A stretch of DNA of 32,420 nt from Candidatus Eiseniibacteriota bacterium (GTDB lineage: Bacteria > Eisenbacteria > RBG-16-71-46): positions 1-32,420 of the forward strand of contig JACRIW010000111.1 in the NCBI GenBank assembly GCA_016215625.1. The letters run 5' to 3'. The notes under the pieces are model-generated. The model saw only the letters and a list, made by a program, of their open reading frames with translations. It made no database searches and was not told the origin of the DNA. The position numbers and the translations under genes are program-made. Shown here piece by piece: positions 7,594 through 14,716 of the stretch. Position 1 is the stretch's first letter. Each line of letters begins with the position of its first letter.

Positions 7594-8961
7594 ATGGGTC
7601 TCCAGAGCATGCTCAGCATCGCCCGTTCCGCGCTGTTCGCTCACCAGCGCGCGATGGACGTCACGTCGCACAACATCGCCAACGTGAACACGCCGGGCTA
7701 CAGCCGTCAGCGGCTCCTGCTTTCGCCGGCGACTCCGCTGGTCGAACCGCTCTACACCGTCGGTCGTGGCGTGGACGCGGTGGGACTCCAGCGCTCCCGG
7801 GACAGCTTCTACGACGCCACGTACCGCAGCGACAACGGCCGCCTCGGCCTCGCGACCGGCATGCGCGACTACCTCGGCCAGATCGAGACTTCGCTCAACG
7901 AACCGTCCGATTCGGGGATCTCGTCCTCGCTCGACGGTCTCTTCCGCTCGCTGTCGGACCTCTCCGGTGACCCGGCCAACCACACGAACCGCGAACTCGT
8001 CGTGTCCGCCGCGAACCGCCTCGTGAACCAGCTGCACGCGCTCGACACGCAACTCGGGCGGATCCAGCAGGAGGCGCTCGATCACCTGAACGTCCAGGTG
8101 AAGGACGTCAACGTGCTGACCGCGCGCATCGCGGACCTCAACAACAAGATCCAGTCGTCCGGCGGGGCGCAGCACAGCGTGCCCGACCTCCAGGACCAGC
8201 GCGACGCTCTGGTCGACGAGCTCTCGTCCAAGATGAACGTCCGCGTGCTCGATCGCGGCGACGGCACGATCGGCCTGATCGCGGGTGACACGATTCTCGT
8301 GGACGGCGCCCAGCACACGGACATCAGCGTCACGACCGTGGGCAGCGGCTACGGCATCGTGCCGGCCATCGGCGGAGCGCCGATCGATCCGCAGTCCGGA
8401 AGCCTCAAGGCGCTGACCAGTGTCACGCAGACGCAGCTGCCGGCCGCGAAGGCGAAGATCGACCAGCTCGCCAGCGCGCTCGTCACGGAGTTCAACGCCG
8501 CCCACACGGCCGGCTACACGCTCGGCGGATCGACCAACGTGGCGTTCTTCGATCCGGCCGGGACGACGGCCGGCTCGATCCAGCTGTCGGCCGCGATCCG
8601 CACGTCCTCGGACAACATCGCGGCCTCGGCCAACGGTGCCGCGGGCAACGGCGACGTCGCCGGCCGGCTCGCCGCGCTCGCCACGACGGGGGTCGGCTCA
8701 CTGGGCGGCCGGACGCTGCGCGAGCACTACGTGATCATGGCCGCCGGCATCGGCCTCGACGTGAGCAACGCGGAAGCCGACATTTCGGCGGAGCAGGCGC
8801 TCGTCGACCGGGCGGACCAGGCGCGCGAGTCCGTGAGCGGTGTGAACGTCGACGAGGAGATGATCTCGCTCATCACGCAGCAGCAGGCGTATCAGGCCGC
8901 CGCACGGCTCGTGAGCGTGGCCGATTCGATGATGCAGGAGATGCTGGGCATGTTCCGCTGA
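7594..8961 (+). CDS. flgK: Flagellar hook-filament junction protein FlgK
   Basis: Hook-associated protein 1, 455 residues. The N-terminus carries the axial-protein signature (QRAMDVTSHNIANVNTPGYS). The middle has the FlgK region LDTQLGRIQQEALDHLNVQVKDVN and DLQDQRDALVDELS, and the C-terminus ends in VNVDEEMISLITQQQAYQAA and DSMMQEMLGMF. It is shorter than the roughly 500-550 residues common elsewhere, so the surface-exposed domain is reduced. Its usual partner flgL is not next to it and does not occur in this window. The operon ends here with a strong hairpin. Confidence 0.96.
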   Translation: MGLQSMLSIARSALFAHQRAMDVTSHNIANVNTPGYSRQRLLLSPATPLVEPLYTVGRGVDAVGLQRSRDSFYDATYRSDNGRLGLATGMRDYLGQIETSLNEPSDSGISSSLDGLFRSLSDLSGDPANHTNRELVVSAANRLVNQLHALDTQLGRIQQEALDHLNVQVKDVNVLTARIADLNNKIQSSGGAQHSVPDLQDQRDALVDELSSKMNVRVLDRGDGTIGLIAGDTILVDGAQHTDISVTTVGSGYGIVPAIGGAPIDPQSGSLKALTSVTQTQLPAAKAKIDQLASALVTEFNAAHTAGYTLGGSTNVAFFDPAGTTAGSIQLSAAIRTSSDNIAASANGAAGNGDVAGRLAALATTGVGSLGGRTLREHYVIMAAGIGLDVSNAEADISAEQALVDRADQARESVSGVNVDEEMISLITQQQAYQAAARLVSVADSMMQEMLGMFR

Positions 8962-8987
8962 TCGAGTCCGCCGGCGAGCTTCCGATG

Positions 8988-9021
8988 CGGCGCGTTCCTC
9001 CGGGAGCGCGCCGTCTTCGTT
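8988..9021 (+). terminator. Terminator after flgK
   Basis: An 11-bp stem (8988-8998 with 9003-9013, one G-T wobble) closes a TCCG loop, a UNCG-type tetraloop with a C-G closing pair. It is followed by TCTTCGTT. It lies in the 64-bp gap between convergent flgK and the kinase-like gene. Confidence 0.65.
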
Positions 9022-9025
9022 CCGG

Positions 9026-9652
9026 TCACGCTCCCGGCGCGTGGCGGTGCCAGGCCGGCAGCCACAGCGAGAGCGACCCGTCGGCGCGGCGCTCGAGCGA
9101 ACCGCCGAGCGATTCCACGAGCGCGAGCATCCCGGGCGCGGGCTCGGGCGCCGGCCGGGTGGCGTGCTCGCGCAGCGCCAGGAGCGCGCCCTCTCCCTGC
9201 GGGCGCACCTCGAGATGGATCTCGGCGCGCCGGTCGCCGGCCGCTTCCTTGAACGCGGTCGCGACCCCGAGCAGCAGGTGCACGGCTTCGTCCGGGCGGC
9301 ACGCCAGCGCCGGGACGTCCGGTGCGAACTCGAGCGCGAGCGTCGTCGAGGGAAAGTCCATCTGCAGGCTCTGCAGGCGCTCGACGTCCTCGAGCACCTC
9401 GGTGAGCAGGGTCGGGCCGGTGCCCGATCCGCGGCGCAGCGCCTGGAGTGCCGTCATCGCCTGGGCGATCCGTTCGCGCGATTCGGCGATCGCCGACGGT
9501 GGGGGATCGGACAGCGTGAGCATCTGGGAGGCGTTCGCGAGCTGGTGCGAAAGCCCGCGAACGAGCGAACTCCAGAGCCGCCAGCGATCCGCGGCCGTCA
9601 GCGTGGCGGCGTTCGGCGGGGGCGTTCCGGTCGGGCGGGTAGTCGCCTCCAT
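9026..9652 (-). CDS. Degenerate histidine-kinase-like protein
   Basis: Protein of 208 residues with the layout of a small histidine kinase core and no sensor domain. Residues 31-45 (VRGLSHQLANASQML) look like a dimerisation/phosphoacceptor helix with candidate His36. Residues 124-137 correspond to the ATP-binding N-box (VHLLLGVATAFKEA), but the expected Asn residues are absent. The G1/G2 boxes are reduced to one PAPGMLALVESLGG segment near 171-184. It is therefore probably not an active kinase. The ATG at 9652 is preferred over the upstream start at 9739 because GGAG lies 8 bp before it and the extra residues are shadow-like. It lies downstream of the motAB genes on the same strand, about 100 bp after the REC/HD-GYP stop. 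Confidence 0.65.
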   Translation of the reverse strand: MEATTRPTGTPPPNAATLTAADRWRLWSSLVRGLSHQLANASQMLTLSDPPPSAIAESRERIAQAMTALQALRRGSGTGPTLLTEVLEDVERLQSLQMDFPSTTLALEFAPDVPALACRPDEAVHLLLGVATAFKEAAGDRRAEIHLEVRPQGEGALLALREHATRPAPEPAPGMLALVESLGGSLERRADGSLSLWLPAWHRHAPGA

Positions 9653-9710
9653 GCGCGGATCTCCGGGTCGGGCGGCGAGGGCGTGGCTCCGCGGGCGGCG
9701 AAGCTGCGCC

Positions 9711-9739
9711 AAGCTAAGCGCGCGCGCGGCCCGCCGCAA
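9711..9739 (-). promoter_or_regulatory. Possible sigma-70-type promoter for kinase-like gene
   Basis: On the minus strand TTGCGG (9734-9739) and TAGCTT (9711-9716) are separated by 17 bp, in the 103-bp gap before the 9652 start. Each hexamer matches the consensus at only about three bases, so this is tentative. Confidence 0.28.
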
Positions 9740-9755
9740 GGGCGAGCCGGCCCGG

Positions 9756-10937
9756 TCAGGCGGCCGACTTCCGCAGGATGGCGGCGCCGGAGATGATCGG
9801 CTCGAGCGAATGGCGGCGGCGGATGGTCTCGAGCGATTCCGAAGAGATGCGCGTGTTGCGGGCGAGCAGCTTGATCCCGGATTCGGTGCACAGGTCCTCC
9901 GCGAGGACCATGTCCACCTTGAGCTCCGGCACCGGCACGAGTACGCGGTCGCCGCGGACGTCGCCGGATTCCCCGCGAAGCACCGACCTCAGGTGCACGA
10001 GCACCATCGCGTCGTAGCGCGTGCCCGCGAAGTTCTGCATCTCGTCGAGCACTTCGTCACGCCCGGGCGCGCCGGGCAGGGCGAGCCGCTCGAACAGGTC
10101 GACGATCACGCGCAGGATTCGGCTGCGCAGCGGGATCTGCCCCTGCACCCAGTGTTCCGGCCGGCCGGTTCCGTCCCAGTTTTCGTAGATCGCCCCGACG
10201 ACCTCGGTCGCGCCGTCGAGCCCCTCGACCTTCGAGAAGATCGCCCGCGTGCTCAGGATGTACTGCCAGTCGTCCATCGCCGGGGCCGAGTCCGTGCCGG
10301 CGCCCGGCTTGAGGATGCGCCCGAGTTCGTGGAGCCGAGCCGCGATCTCCATGTCGCGCAGGTGCGTTTCGGGAATGCCGAAGCGTCCCGCCACCTGCAG
10401 CGCGAGTTCCGCGATGCGGCGTCCGCGGTCGCCGGCCCCGGGCAGTCGCAGGTCGAGGATGTGCGTGAGCAGCTGGAGCATCTGGTCGAAGCTCGAACGC
10501 AGGTGATCGCGCAGTTCCTCGAGTTCGACCTTGTCGCGCAGCAGCTGCTCGTAGACGTCCCTCATCCGCAGCATCGAGTGCAGCTTCGTCAGCACTTCCG
10601 CGGGTTCGATCGGGTGGGTGAGGTACTCGTCCACGCCGTGCGTCAGCCCGGCGAAGCGGAGTTCGTTCGCCCCGGCCGGAATCGTCAGCACGATCATGGC
10701 GCCGGCGAGCGCCGGGTCGCTCCGGAGCATCTGGCAGAACGAGAACGCGTTCATGCCGGGGATGTCGTGGGTCACGACGACGAGGTCCGGCTTGAGATCG
10801 TGCGCGGACTTCAACGCTTCGACCGGGTTCAGCGAGATCACGAGGCGGACGCGGCGCTCGAGTTCGAGCGTCCGGCGGAACGTCTCGACGTGCGCGGGGT
10901 CGCGGTCGACCAGCAGGAGCGTGGCCTGTTCGTTCAT
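9756..10937 (-). CDS. REC-HD-GYP-like response regulator, catalytically degenerate
   Basis: Protein of 393 residues with an N-terminal receiver (about 1-122) and an HD-GYP-like domain (about 150-330). Intact HD-GYP proteins hydrolyse cyclic di-GMP, but key residues are changed here. The receiver phospho-Asp position (four residues before the PGM turn) is Thr56 and the conserved Lys is His108. The HD motif HDIGK reads HELGR (203-207). The GYP motif reads GTGRP (256-260), and the preceding metal-ligand His residues are missing. It is more likely a binding or scaffold protein than an enzyme. Its ATG overlaps the motB stop by 3 bases, so it belongs to the motAB operon and may act near the stator. 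Confidence 0.8.
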   Translation of the reverse strand: MNEQATLLLVDRDPAHVETFRRTLELERRVRLVISLNPVEALKSAHDLKPDLVVVTHDIPGMNAFSFCQMLRSDPALAGAMIVLTIPAGANELRFAGLTHGVDEYLTHPIEPAEVLTKLHSMLRMRDVYEQLLRDKVELEELRDHLRSSFDQMLQLLTHILDLRLPGAGDRGRRIAELALQVAGRFGIPETHLRDMEIAARLHELGRILKPGAGTDSAPAMDDWQYILSTRAIFSKVEGLDGATEVVGAIYENWDGTGRPEHWVQGQIPLRSRILRVIVDLFERLALPGAPGRDEVLDEMQNFAGTRYDAMVLVHLRSVLRGESGDVRGDRVLVPVPELKVDMVLAEDLCTESGIKLLARNTRISSESLETIRRRHSLEPIISGAAILRKSAA

Positions 10938-11764
10938 TCGAAGGCTCCTTGCGCCTGCGGGCCCGCCGAACCGGTGGAGTCGGAAGGCGCGGGAGTCCCG
11001 TCGAACTTCATCGTGATCGACACCCGGCGGTTGCTCGCGGCGTAGGGGTCGCCCGGCGTCAGCAGGTCGCGGTCCGCGAAGCCGCGGATCTGCAGCACCT
11101 GGTGGTCACCCACGCCGTTCAGCTGGAGGATGCGGCGCGCGGTGTTCGCACGGTCGGCGCTGAGTTCCCAGTTCGAGTAGCCGTCCGCACGGCGGTAAGG
11201 CCGGGCGTCCGTGTAGCCCGCGATCAGGATGGGATTCGGGAGCTGCCCGAGCTCCTGCCCGAGAATCGCGAGCACGCCGCGCCCGCGCCACGACGGCGAG
11301 GCGCTCCCGCTCTCGAAGAAGACGCCCGTGGAATCCTCGAGCAACTGGATCTGCAGACCTTCGTCGGTGAGCTTGATCTCGATCTTGTCCATCACGCCCT
11401 TGAGCTCGGGCGCGGACGCGAGTTCCTCCTGGAGGCGCGACATGACTTCCATCTTGTTCAACCGCATGTCGGTCACGTCGGTCGGTCGCATCGGGCGCAC
11501 GACCGACGCCTGTGCGCCTTCGCCGGGGACGATCGAACTGCCGAACTCGTCGGCGCGTCCGAGCGGGTCCTGGAAGTAGCCGGCGACGGCGGACTTCACG
11601 TCGGACGACTGGTTGATGAGCCAGAGCACGAGGAACATGGCGAACATGGCGGTCATGAAGTCGGCGAACGCCACCTTCCACGCGCCGCCGTGGTGGCCGT
11701 GCCCGTGTCCCTTCTTGCGGTAGATGATCCGGACGGGAACTTCGCGTTCCTTGTTCGCGCTCAT
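10934..11764 (-). CDS. motB: Flagellar stator protein MotB
   Basis: Stator subunit of 276 residues. The single TM helix contains the proton-binding Asp35 within AFADFMTAMFAMFLVLWL, matching MotB-type stators. The periplasmic C-terminal half is an OmpA-like peptidoglycan-binding domain (ILIAGYTDARPYRRADGYSN, then LSADRANTARRIL, then GFADRDLLTP and NRRVSITM). The short cytoplasmic N-terminus contains a histidine cluster, GHGHGHHGG (residues 19-27), directly before the TM helix. The gap from motA is 15 bp and includes a 12-bp palindrome, GGCGGGCCCGCC (11768-11779), just before the start. Confidence 0.96.
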   Translation of the reverse strand: MSANKEREVPVRIIYRKKGHGHGHHGGAWKVAFADFMTAMFAMFLVLWLINQSSDVKSAVAGYFQDPLGRADEFGSSIVPGEGAQASVVRPMRPTDVTDMRLNKMEVMSRLQEELASAPELKGVMDKIEIKLTDEGLQIQLLEDSTGVFFESGSASPSWRGRGVLAILGQELGQLPNPILIAGYTDARPYRRADGYSNWELSADRANTARRILQLNGVGDHQVLQIRGFADRDLLTPGDPYAASNRRVSITMKFDGTPAPSDSTGSAGPQAQGAFE

Positions 11765-11779
11765 GGTGGCGGGCCCGCC

Positions 11780-12640
11780 TTACGCGGCCTTCTGGCCCTT
11801 CACCGCGCCTTCCATCTCCGCGAAGGAGGGACGGTCGTCGGCGAAGATCGCGCGGCGAGCGAACTCGGCGGCGACGATGGGCGAGAAACCCTTGGCGAAC
11901 GAGACGACGGCGGCCTTGAGGAAGTGGTAATAGCGCGCTTCCGCGGAGTTCACGTGCTCGATGCTCGTCGCGAGCGGATTGAGGAATCCGTAGGCGAAGA
12001 GCACACCCATGAACGTGCCGGTGAGCGCGGCGCCCACGTGGTGGCCGATCTCCTCGATGGGGCCGGCGATGGCTCCCATCGTCACGATGATGCCGGCGAC
12101 GGCGGCGACGATACCGATGCCCGGGAGCGCGTCTCCGACCTTCTGCAGCACGCCGACGGTCTTGCCTTCGGCTTCGTGGTGCGTGTCGATCTCGGAGTCC
12201 ATGAGGCCCTCGAGATCGTGCGGCGGCACGCTGCCGACGAGCACGAGCCGCAGCGAATCGCAGAGGAACTCCATCGCGTGGTGCTCGTGCAGGACCGCGG
12301 GATACTTCTTGAAGAGCGCGCTCTCCTTGGGCTTCTCGATGTGTCCTTCGATGGCCACCAGGCCGTCCTTGCGCGCCGTCTGGAACAGCTCGTACAGGAG
12401 CTTGAGCGAGTCGAGGTAGAGCTTCTTGTTGAAGGGCGACGGCTTCACGACCGCCTGGAGCTTGCTCGCGGTCGCCTTGAGCACGGGTGCGGGGGTGGAG
12501 ATGAGCACCGTTCCCACGGAAGTGCCGACGATCGAGATGATCTCGGAAATCTGCATGAGCGCGGCGGGATTGCCGCCGGCGATCATGAATCCGCCGAGGA
12601 CGGATCCGATCACGACGACGAGGCCGACGATGGTGAGCAT
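11780..12640 (-). CDS. motA: Flagellar stator protein MotA
   Basis: Stator subunit of 286 residues, the normal size, with four predicted TM segments. The cytoplasmic loop carries the conserved charged region LYELFQTARKDGLVAIEGHIEKP. TM3 begins at KVGDALPGIGIVAAVAGII with the conserved Pro, and TM4 contains FAYGFLNPLA. With MotB it forms the ion channel that drives rotation. GGAG seven bases before the ATG (minus strand) serves as ribosome-binding site. A sigma-28-like promoter lies about 58 bp upstream, making motA the head of a motA-motB-REC/HD-GYP operon. Confidence 0.97.
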   Translation of the reverse strand: MLTIVGLVVVIGSVLGGFMIAGGNPAALMQISEIISIVGTSVGTVLISTPAPVLKATASKLQAVVKPSPFNKKLYLDSLKLLYELFQTARKDGLVAIEGHIEKPKESALFKKYPAVLHEHHAMEFLCDSLRLVLVGSVPPHDLEGLMDSEIDTHHEAEGKTVGVLQKVGDALPGIGIVAAVAGIIVTMGAIAGPIEEIGHHVGAALTGTFMGVLFAYGFLNPLATSIEHVNSAEARYYHFLKAAVVSFAKGFSPIVAAEFARRAIFADDRPSFAEMEGAVKGQKAA

Positions 12641-12697
12641 CCTTGATCTCCACGTGGAGGTGCGATGACGGCGGCAGGGGCAGCCGGTCCGCGCCCA

Positions 12698-12724
12698 GTA
12701 TCGGAGGGAACGCGCCGCTCTTGA
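12698..12724 (-). promoter_or_regulatory. Sigma-28 (FliA) promoter for motAB
   Basis: On the minus strand TCAAG, a 15-bp spacer after TCAA, then TCCGATAC. The -10 element differs from the classical GCCGATAA at two bases. The leader to the motA ATG would be about 50 nt. A run of eight G (12772-12779) lies further upstream in the same gap. Confidence 0.72.
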
Positions 12725-12812
12725 GGCTCCGGCGGCCGTGCGCGCCGCGCGGTGGGAAGGCGTGCGGCGACGGGGGGGGCGGTGACGTCCGGCGCGGCAC
12801 GGGCCGCGGCCG

Positions 12813-14039
12813 TCAGGGCTGCGCGCGGTCCTCGGCCCAGAGCACGGCGTCGGCGTAGGCGCGCGCGACCGTGCTCTCGTCCAACGCCTGTTCGTGCAGG
12901 CATTTCTCGACCACGTCCCATGCGCCGAGTTCCCAGGCGAGCACGAGCCGCAGGACGGGCCCGATCGGCGGGGCGCCGACGAGCAGCGCTTCCCGTACCT
13001 CGGCCGACAGCCCGAGGGGCTCGAGCGCGGCTTCCAGCGGCTGGTCGGTGAGTGCGTCGGCCACCGAGAGCAGGCCCGCGAGGAAGAGGTCGTCCGAGCG
13101 TGCCTCGAGCCCGGCGAGCGCGGCGAGGTGCTCGGCGAAGCGGGCCCGGGTGAGCGCGACCACCACGAGTTCGCCCGGCTTGCCGCGTGCGAGGCCGAAC
13201 ACGGCGACCAGCGAGACCCACCGGCGGATCTGGCGCTCGCCCAGGATGAGCAGCGCCTGGCGGATGCTCGTGACCTCCGCGGCCCAGGCGTTCGCGGCCG
13301 AATGCAGGAAGCGCAGCAGCTTCATCGACAGCGACACGTCCTGCTGCACGAGCTCCTCGACCAGCCCGAGGTCGAGCGAGGTGCCGTTCACCGCGCGCAG
13401 CAGCCGGAGGAAGACGATGCGGTTGGGCGCGACGTCGCGCATGCGCATCATCTCGGGGCGGCAGAAGAAGAAGCCCTGGAAGAGTTCGTAACCGGATTCC
13501 ATGGCCTCGACGTGCTCCTCGTGCGTCTCGATCTTCTCGGCGAGCAGGCGGTGGCCGCGCCGGCGAAGGTCGCGCTCGAGGATGTGGCGTTCGACGCGCG
13601 GCTGCCCGCGGAAGTCCACCTTCACCCATTCCGCGAGCTCGAGCAGCGGGCGCATCGCGTCCGAGTGGCGGTAGTCGTCGAGCGCGATCCGGTAGCCCGC
13701 GTCGCGCAGGCGGCGGCACGCCGCGATCACCTCGGCGTCGGGCTCGATGGTCTCGAGCAGTTCGATCACCGTGGAGCCCGGCGGCAGCAACTCCCAGTGC
13801 CCGCGGACGAGCAGCCCCCGCGTGGCGTTGATCCAGGCGACGCGGTCGCCGATCAGCGTGCGCAGCCCGAAGCCGAGCAGCGTACGTTCGAGACTCAGCG
13901 CGGAGACGACTTCGGGGTCGCCCCCTTCGTACCGGTTGCGTTCGCTCGCCCGGTAGAGCAGTTCGTAACCCGCGACCCGGCGCTGCCGGTCGAAGATCGG
14001 CTGGCGCGCGGCGAACACCTCGACGGGTTGCGTGTGCAT
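12813..14039 (-). CDS. EAL/HDOD signalling protein (YuxH/CdgJ type)
   Basis: Protein of 408 residues joining an EAL-like domain (about 1-195) to an HDOD domain (about 200-390), the arrangement of YuxH and the Vibrio motility regulator CdgJ. The N-terminus FAARQPIFDRQRRVAGYELLYR is typical, with ELL (residues 26-28) in place of EAL. DDY (residues 121-123) occupies the DDFG position, so most c-di-GMP catalytic residues are absent and it is probably a non-enzymatic c-di-GMP or partner-binding protein. The HDOD part shows LGLVEELVQQDVSLSMKLLR and RQALLILGERQIRRWVSL. A sigma-28-like promoter directly upstream ties it to late flagellar expression. The ribosome-binding site is weak. Confidence 0.87.
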   Translation of the reverse strand: MHTQPVEVFAARQPIFDRQRRVAGYELLYRASERNRYEGGDPEVVSALSLERTLLGFGLRTLIGDRVAWINATRGLLVRGHWELLPPGSTVIELLETIEPDAEVIAACRRLRDAGYRIALDDYRHSDAMRPLLELAEWVKVDFRGQPRVERHILERDLRRRGHRLLAEKIETHEEHVEAMESGYELFQGFFFCRPEMMRMRDVAPNRIVFLRLLRAVNGTSLDLGLVEELVQQDVSLSMKLLRFLHSAANAWAAEVTSIRQALLILGERQIRRWVSLVAVFGLARGKPGELVVVALTRARFAEHLAALAGLEARSDDLFLAGLLSVADALTDQPLEAALEPLGLSAEVREALLVGAPPIGPVLRLVLAWELGAWDVVEKCLHEQALDESTVARAYADAVLWAEDRAQP

Positions 14040-14092
14040 GCGGCGGATCGTCCGGGAACGGGGGGAGTCGGGCGGCGGGAACTCGACTGCGG

Positions 14093-14119
14093 GTATCGGC
14101 GGCGGGGCGAGGAACTTCA
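14093..14119 (-). promoter_or_regulatory. Sigma-28 (FliA) promoter for EAL/HDOD gene
   Basis: On the minus strand TGAAGTTC, then after a 15-bp TGAA-to-10 spacer GCCGATAC. This is the closest match in the window to the classical TAAAGTTT-N11-GCCGATAA. The leader to the ATG at 14039 would be about 46 nt. Confidence 0.75.
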
Positions 14120-14181
14120 GCGCACGGGGGCGGGCCGCGGCCCCCGCGGCCGCCGCGAGTCCGGGAGGGCTGCGCCGTGCG

Positions 14182-14469
14182 TCAGTTCAGGCCCGGTGCG
14201 TCCTGCCGCGGCGACCGCGCGCGCACGAGCGCCTCGCGTGCTTCTTCCGCGAGCACGGCGAGGCGGCGGCAGGCCGTGTCCATCCGCTCGAAGGCCAGTT
14301 CGAGGCGCTCGAGCGCCCGGGTGCTCCGCAGGGCGTTTCGGGAGATGTCCTCGTGCCGCTCGACGGTCTCGGCCGCGAGCGCCTCCAGCGCAGCACGTTC
14401 GTCTTCCGGCAGTTCCGCGATGCGGGCGCGGATCCCGGCCATGGTGCGCTCGAACTCGGGTCGGGTCAT
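14182..14469 (-). CDS. Small helical orphan protein divergent from cheR-cheD
   Basis: I do not recognise this family. The product is 95 residues, rich in Ala, Glu and Arg, and predicted as helix or coiled coil over about residues 5-85, with no membrane segment and only one Cys. It starts with an excellent ribosome-binding site (AGGAGG, six bases before the ATG on the minus strand), which argues strongly that it is a real gene and not a shadow. It lies alone between the EAL/HDOD gene and the divergently transcribed cheR-cheD fusion. A chaperone-like or small regulatory role is possible, but nothing in the sequence specifies it. Confidence 0.62.
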   Translation of the reverse strand: MTRPEFERTMAGIRARIAELPEDERAALEALAAETVERHEDISRNALRSTRALERLELAFERMDTACRRLAVLAEEAREALVRARSPRQDAPGLN

Positions 14470-14605
14470 GTGTTCCTCCTGTGCCGACGAGTGTGCGGAG
14501 CCCGCGTCCGGAGCGGCAAGCCGAATCTGCGCGAAAGGACCAATCCGTCCGCGGAGTGCTCGCGGATTGCACGGTTTCGGGCTTTCCCGCGCCGGGGGCC
14601 GCCCC

Positions 14606-14632
14606 TCAAGAGTGTGCGCCGGCGTCCGAGCC
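14606..14632 (+). promoter_or_regulatory. Sigma-28 (FliA) promoter for cheR-cheD
   Basis: TCAAG, a 15-bp spacer after TCAA, then TCCGAGCC. The -35 block CCCTCAAGAG is almost identical to that of motAB and cheY; the -10 half is weaker (CCGA kept, TAC lost). It lies in the 247-bp gap between divergent genes, with a leader of about 78 nt to the start at 14717. Confidence 0.55.
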
Positions 14633-14716
14633 TTGCCCGGGCAGGCTCGATTCCGGCCGCGCCAACCCGGCGCGCGAGGAAGCGGGCGCATCTTCATGAG
14701 CGGAGAGCGTGGTCGG

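Noticed and set aside
12772-12779. Run of eight G as a phase-variation tract
   Set aside because: It lies between the EAL/HDOD stop and the motAB promoter, outside coding sequence and core promoter, and homopolymers of G are expected in this composition.
14557-14571. Sigma-54-like promoter before cheR-cheD
   Set aside because: A TTGC-like -12 is present, but no GG lies at the required distance; the sigma-28 site at 14606-14632 explains the gap better.
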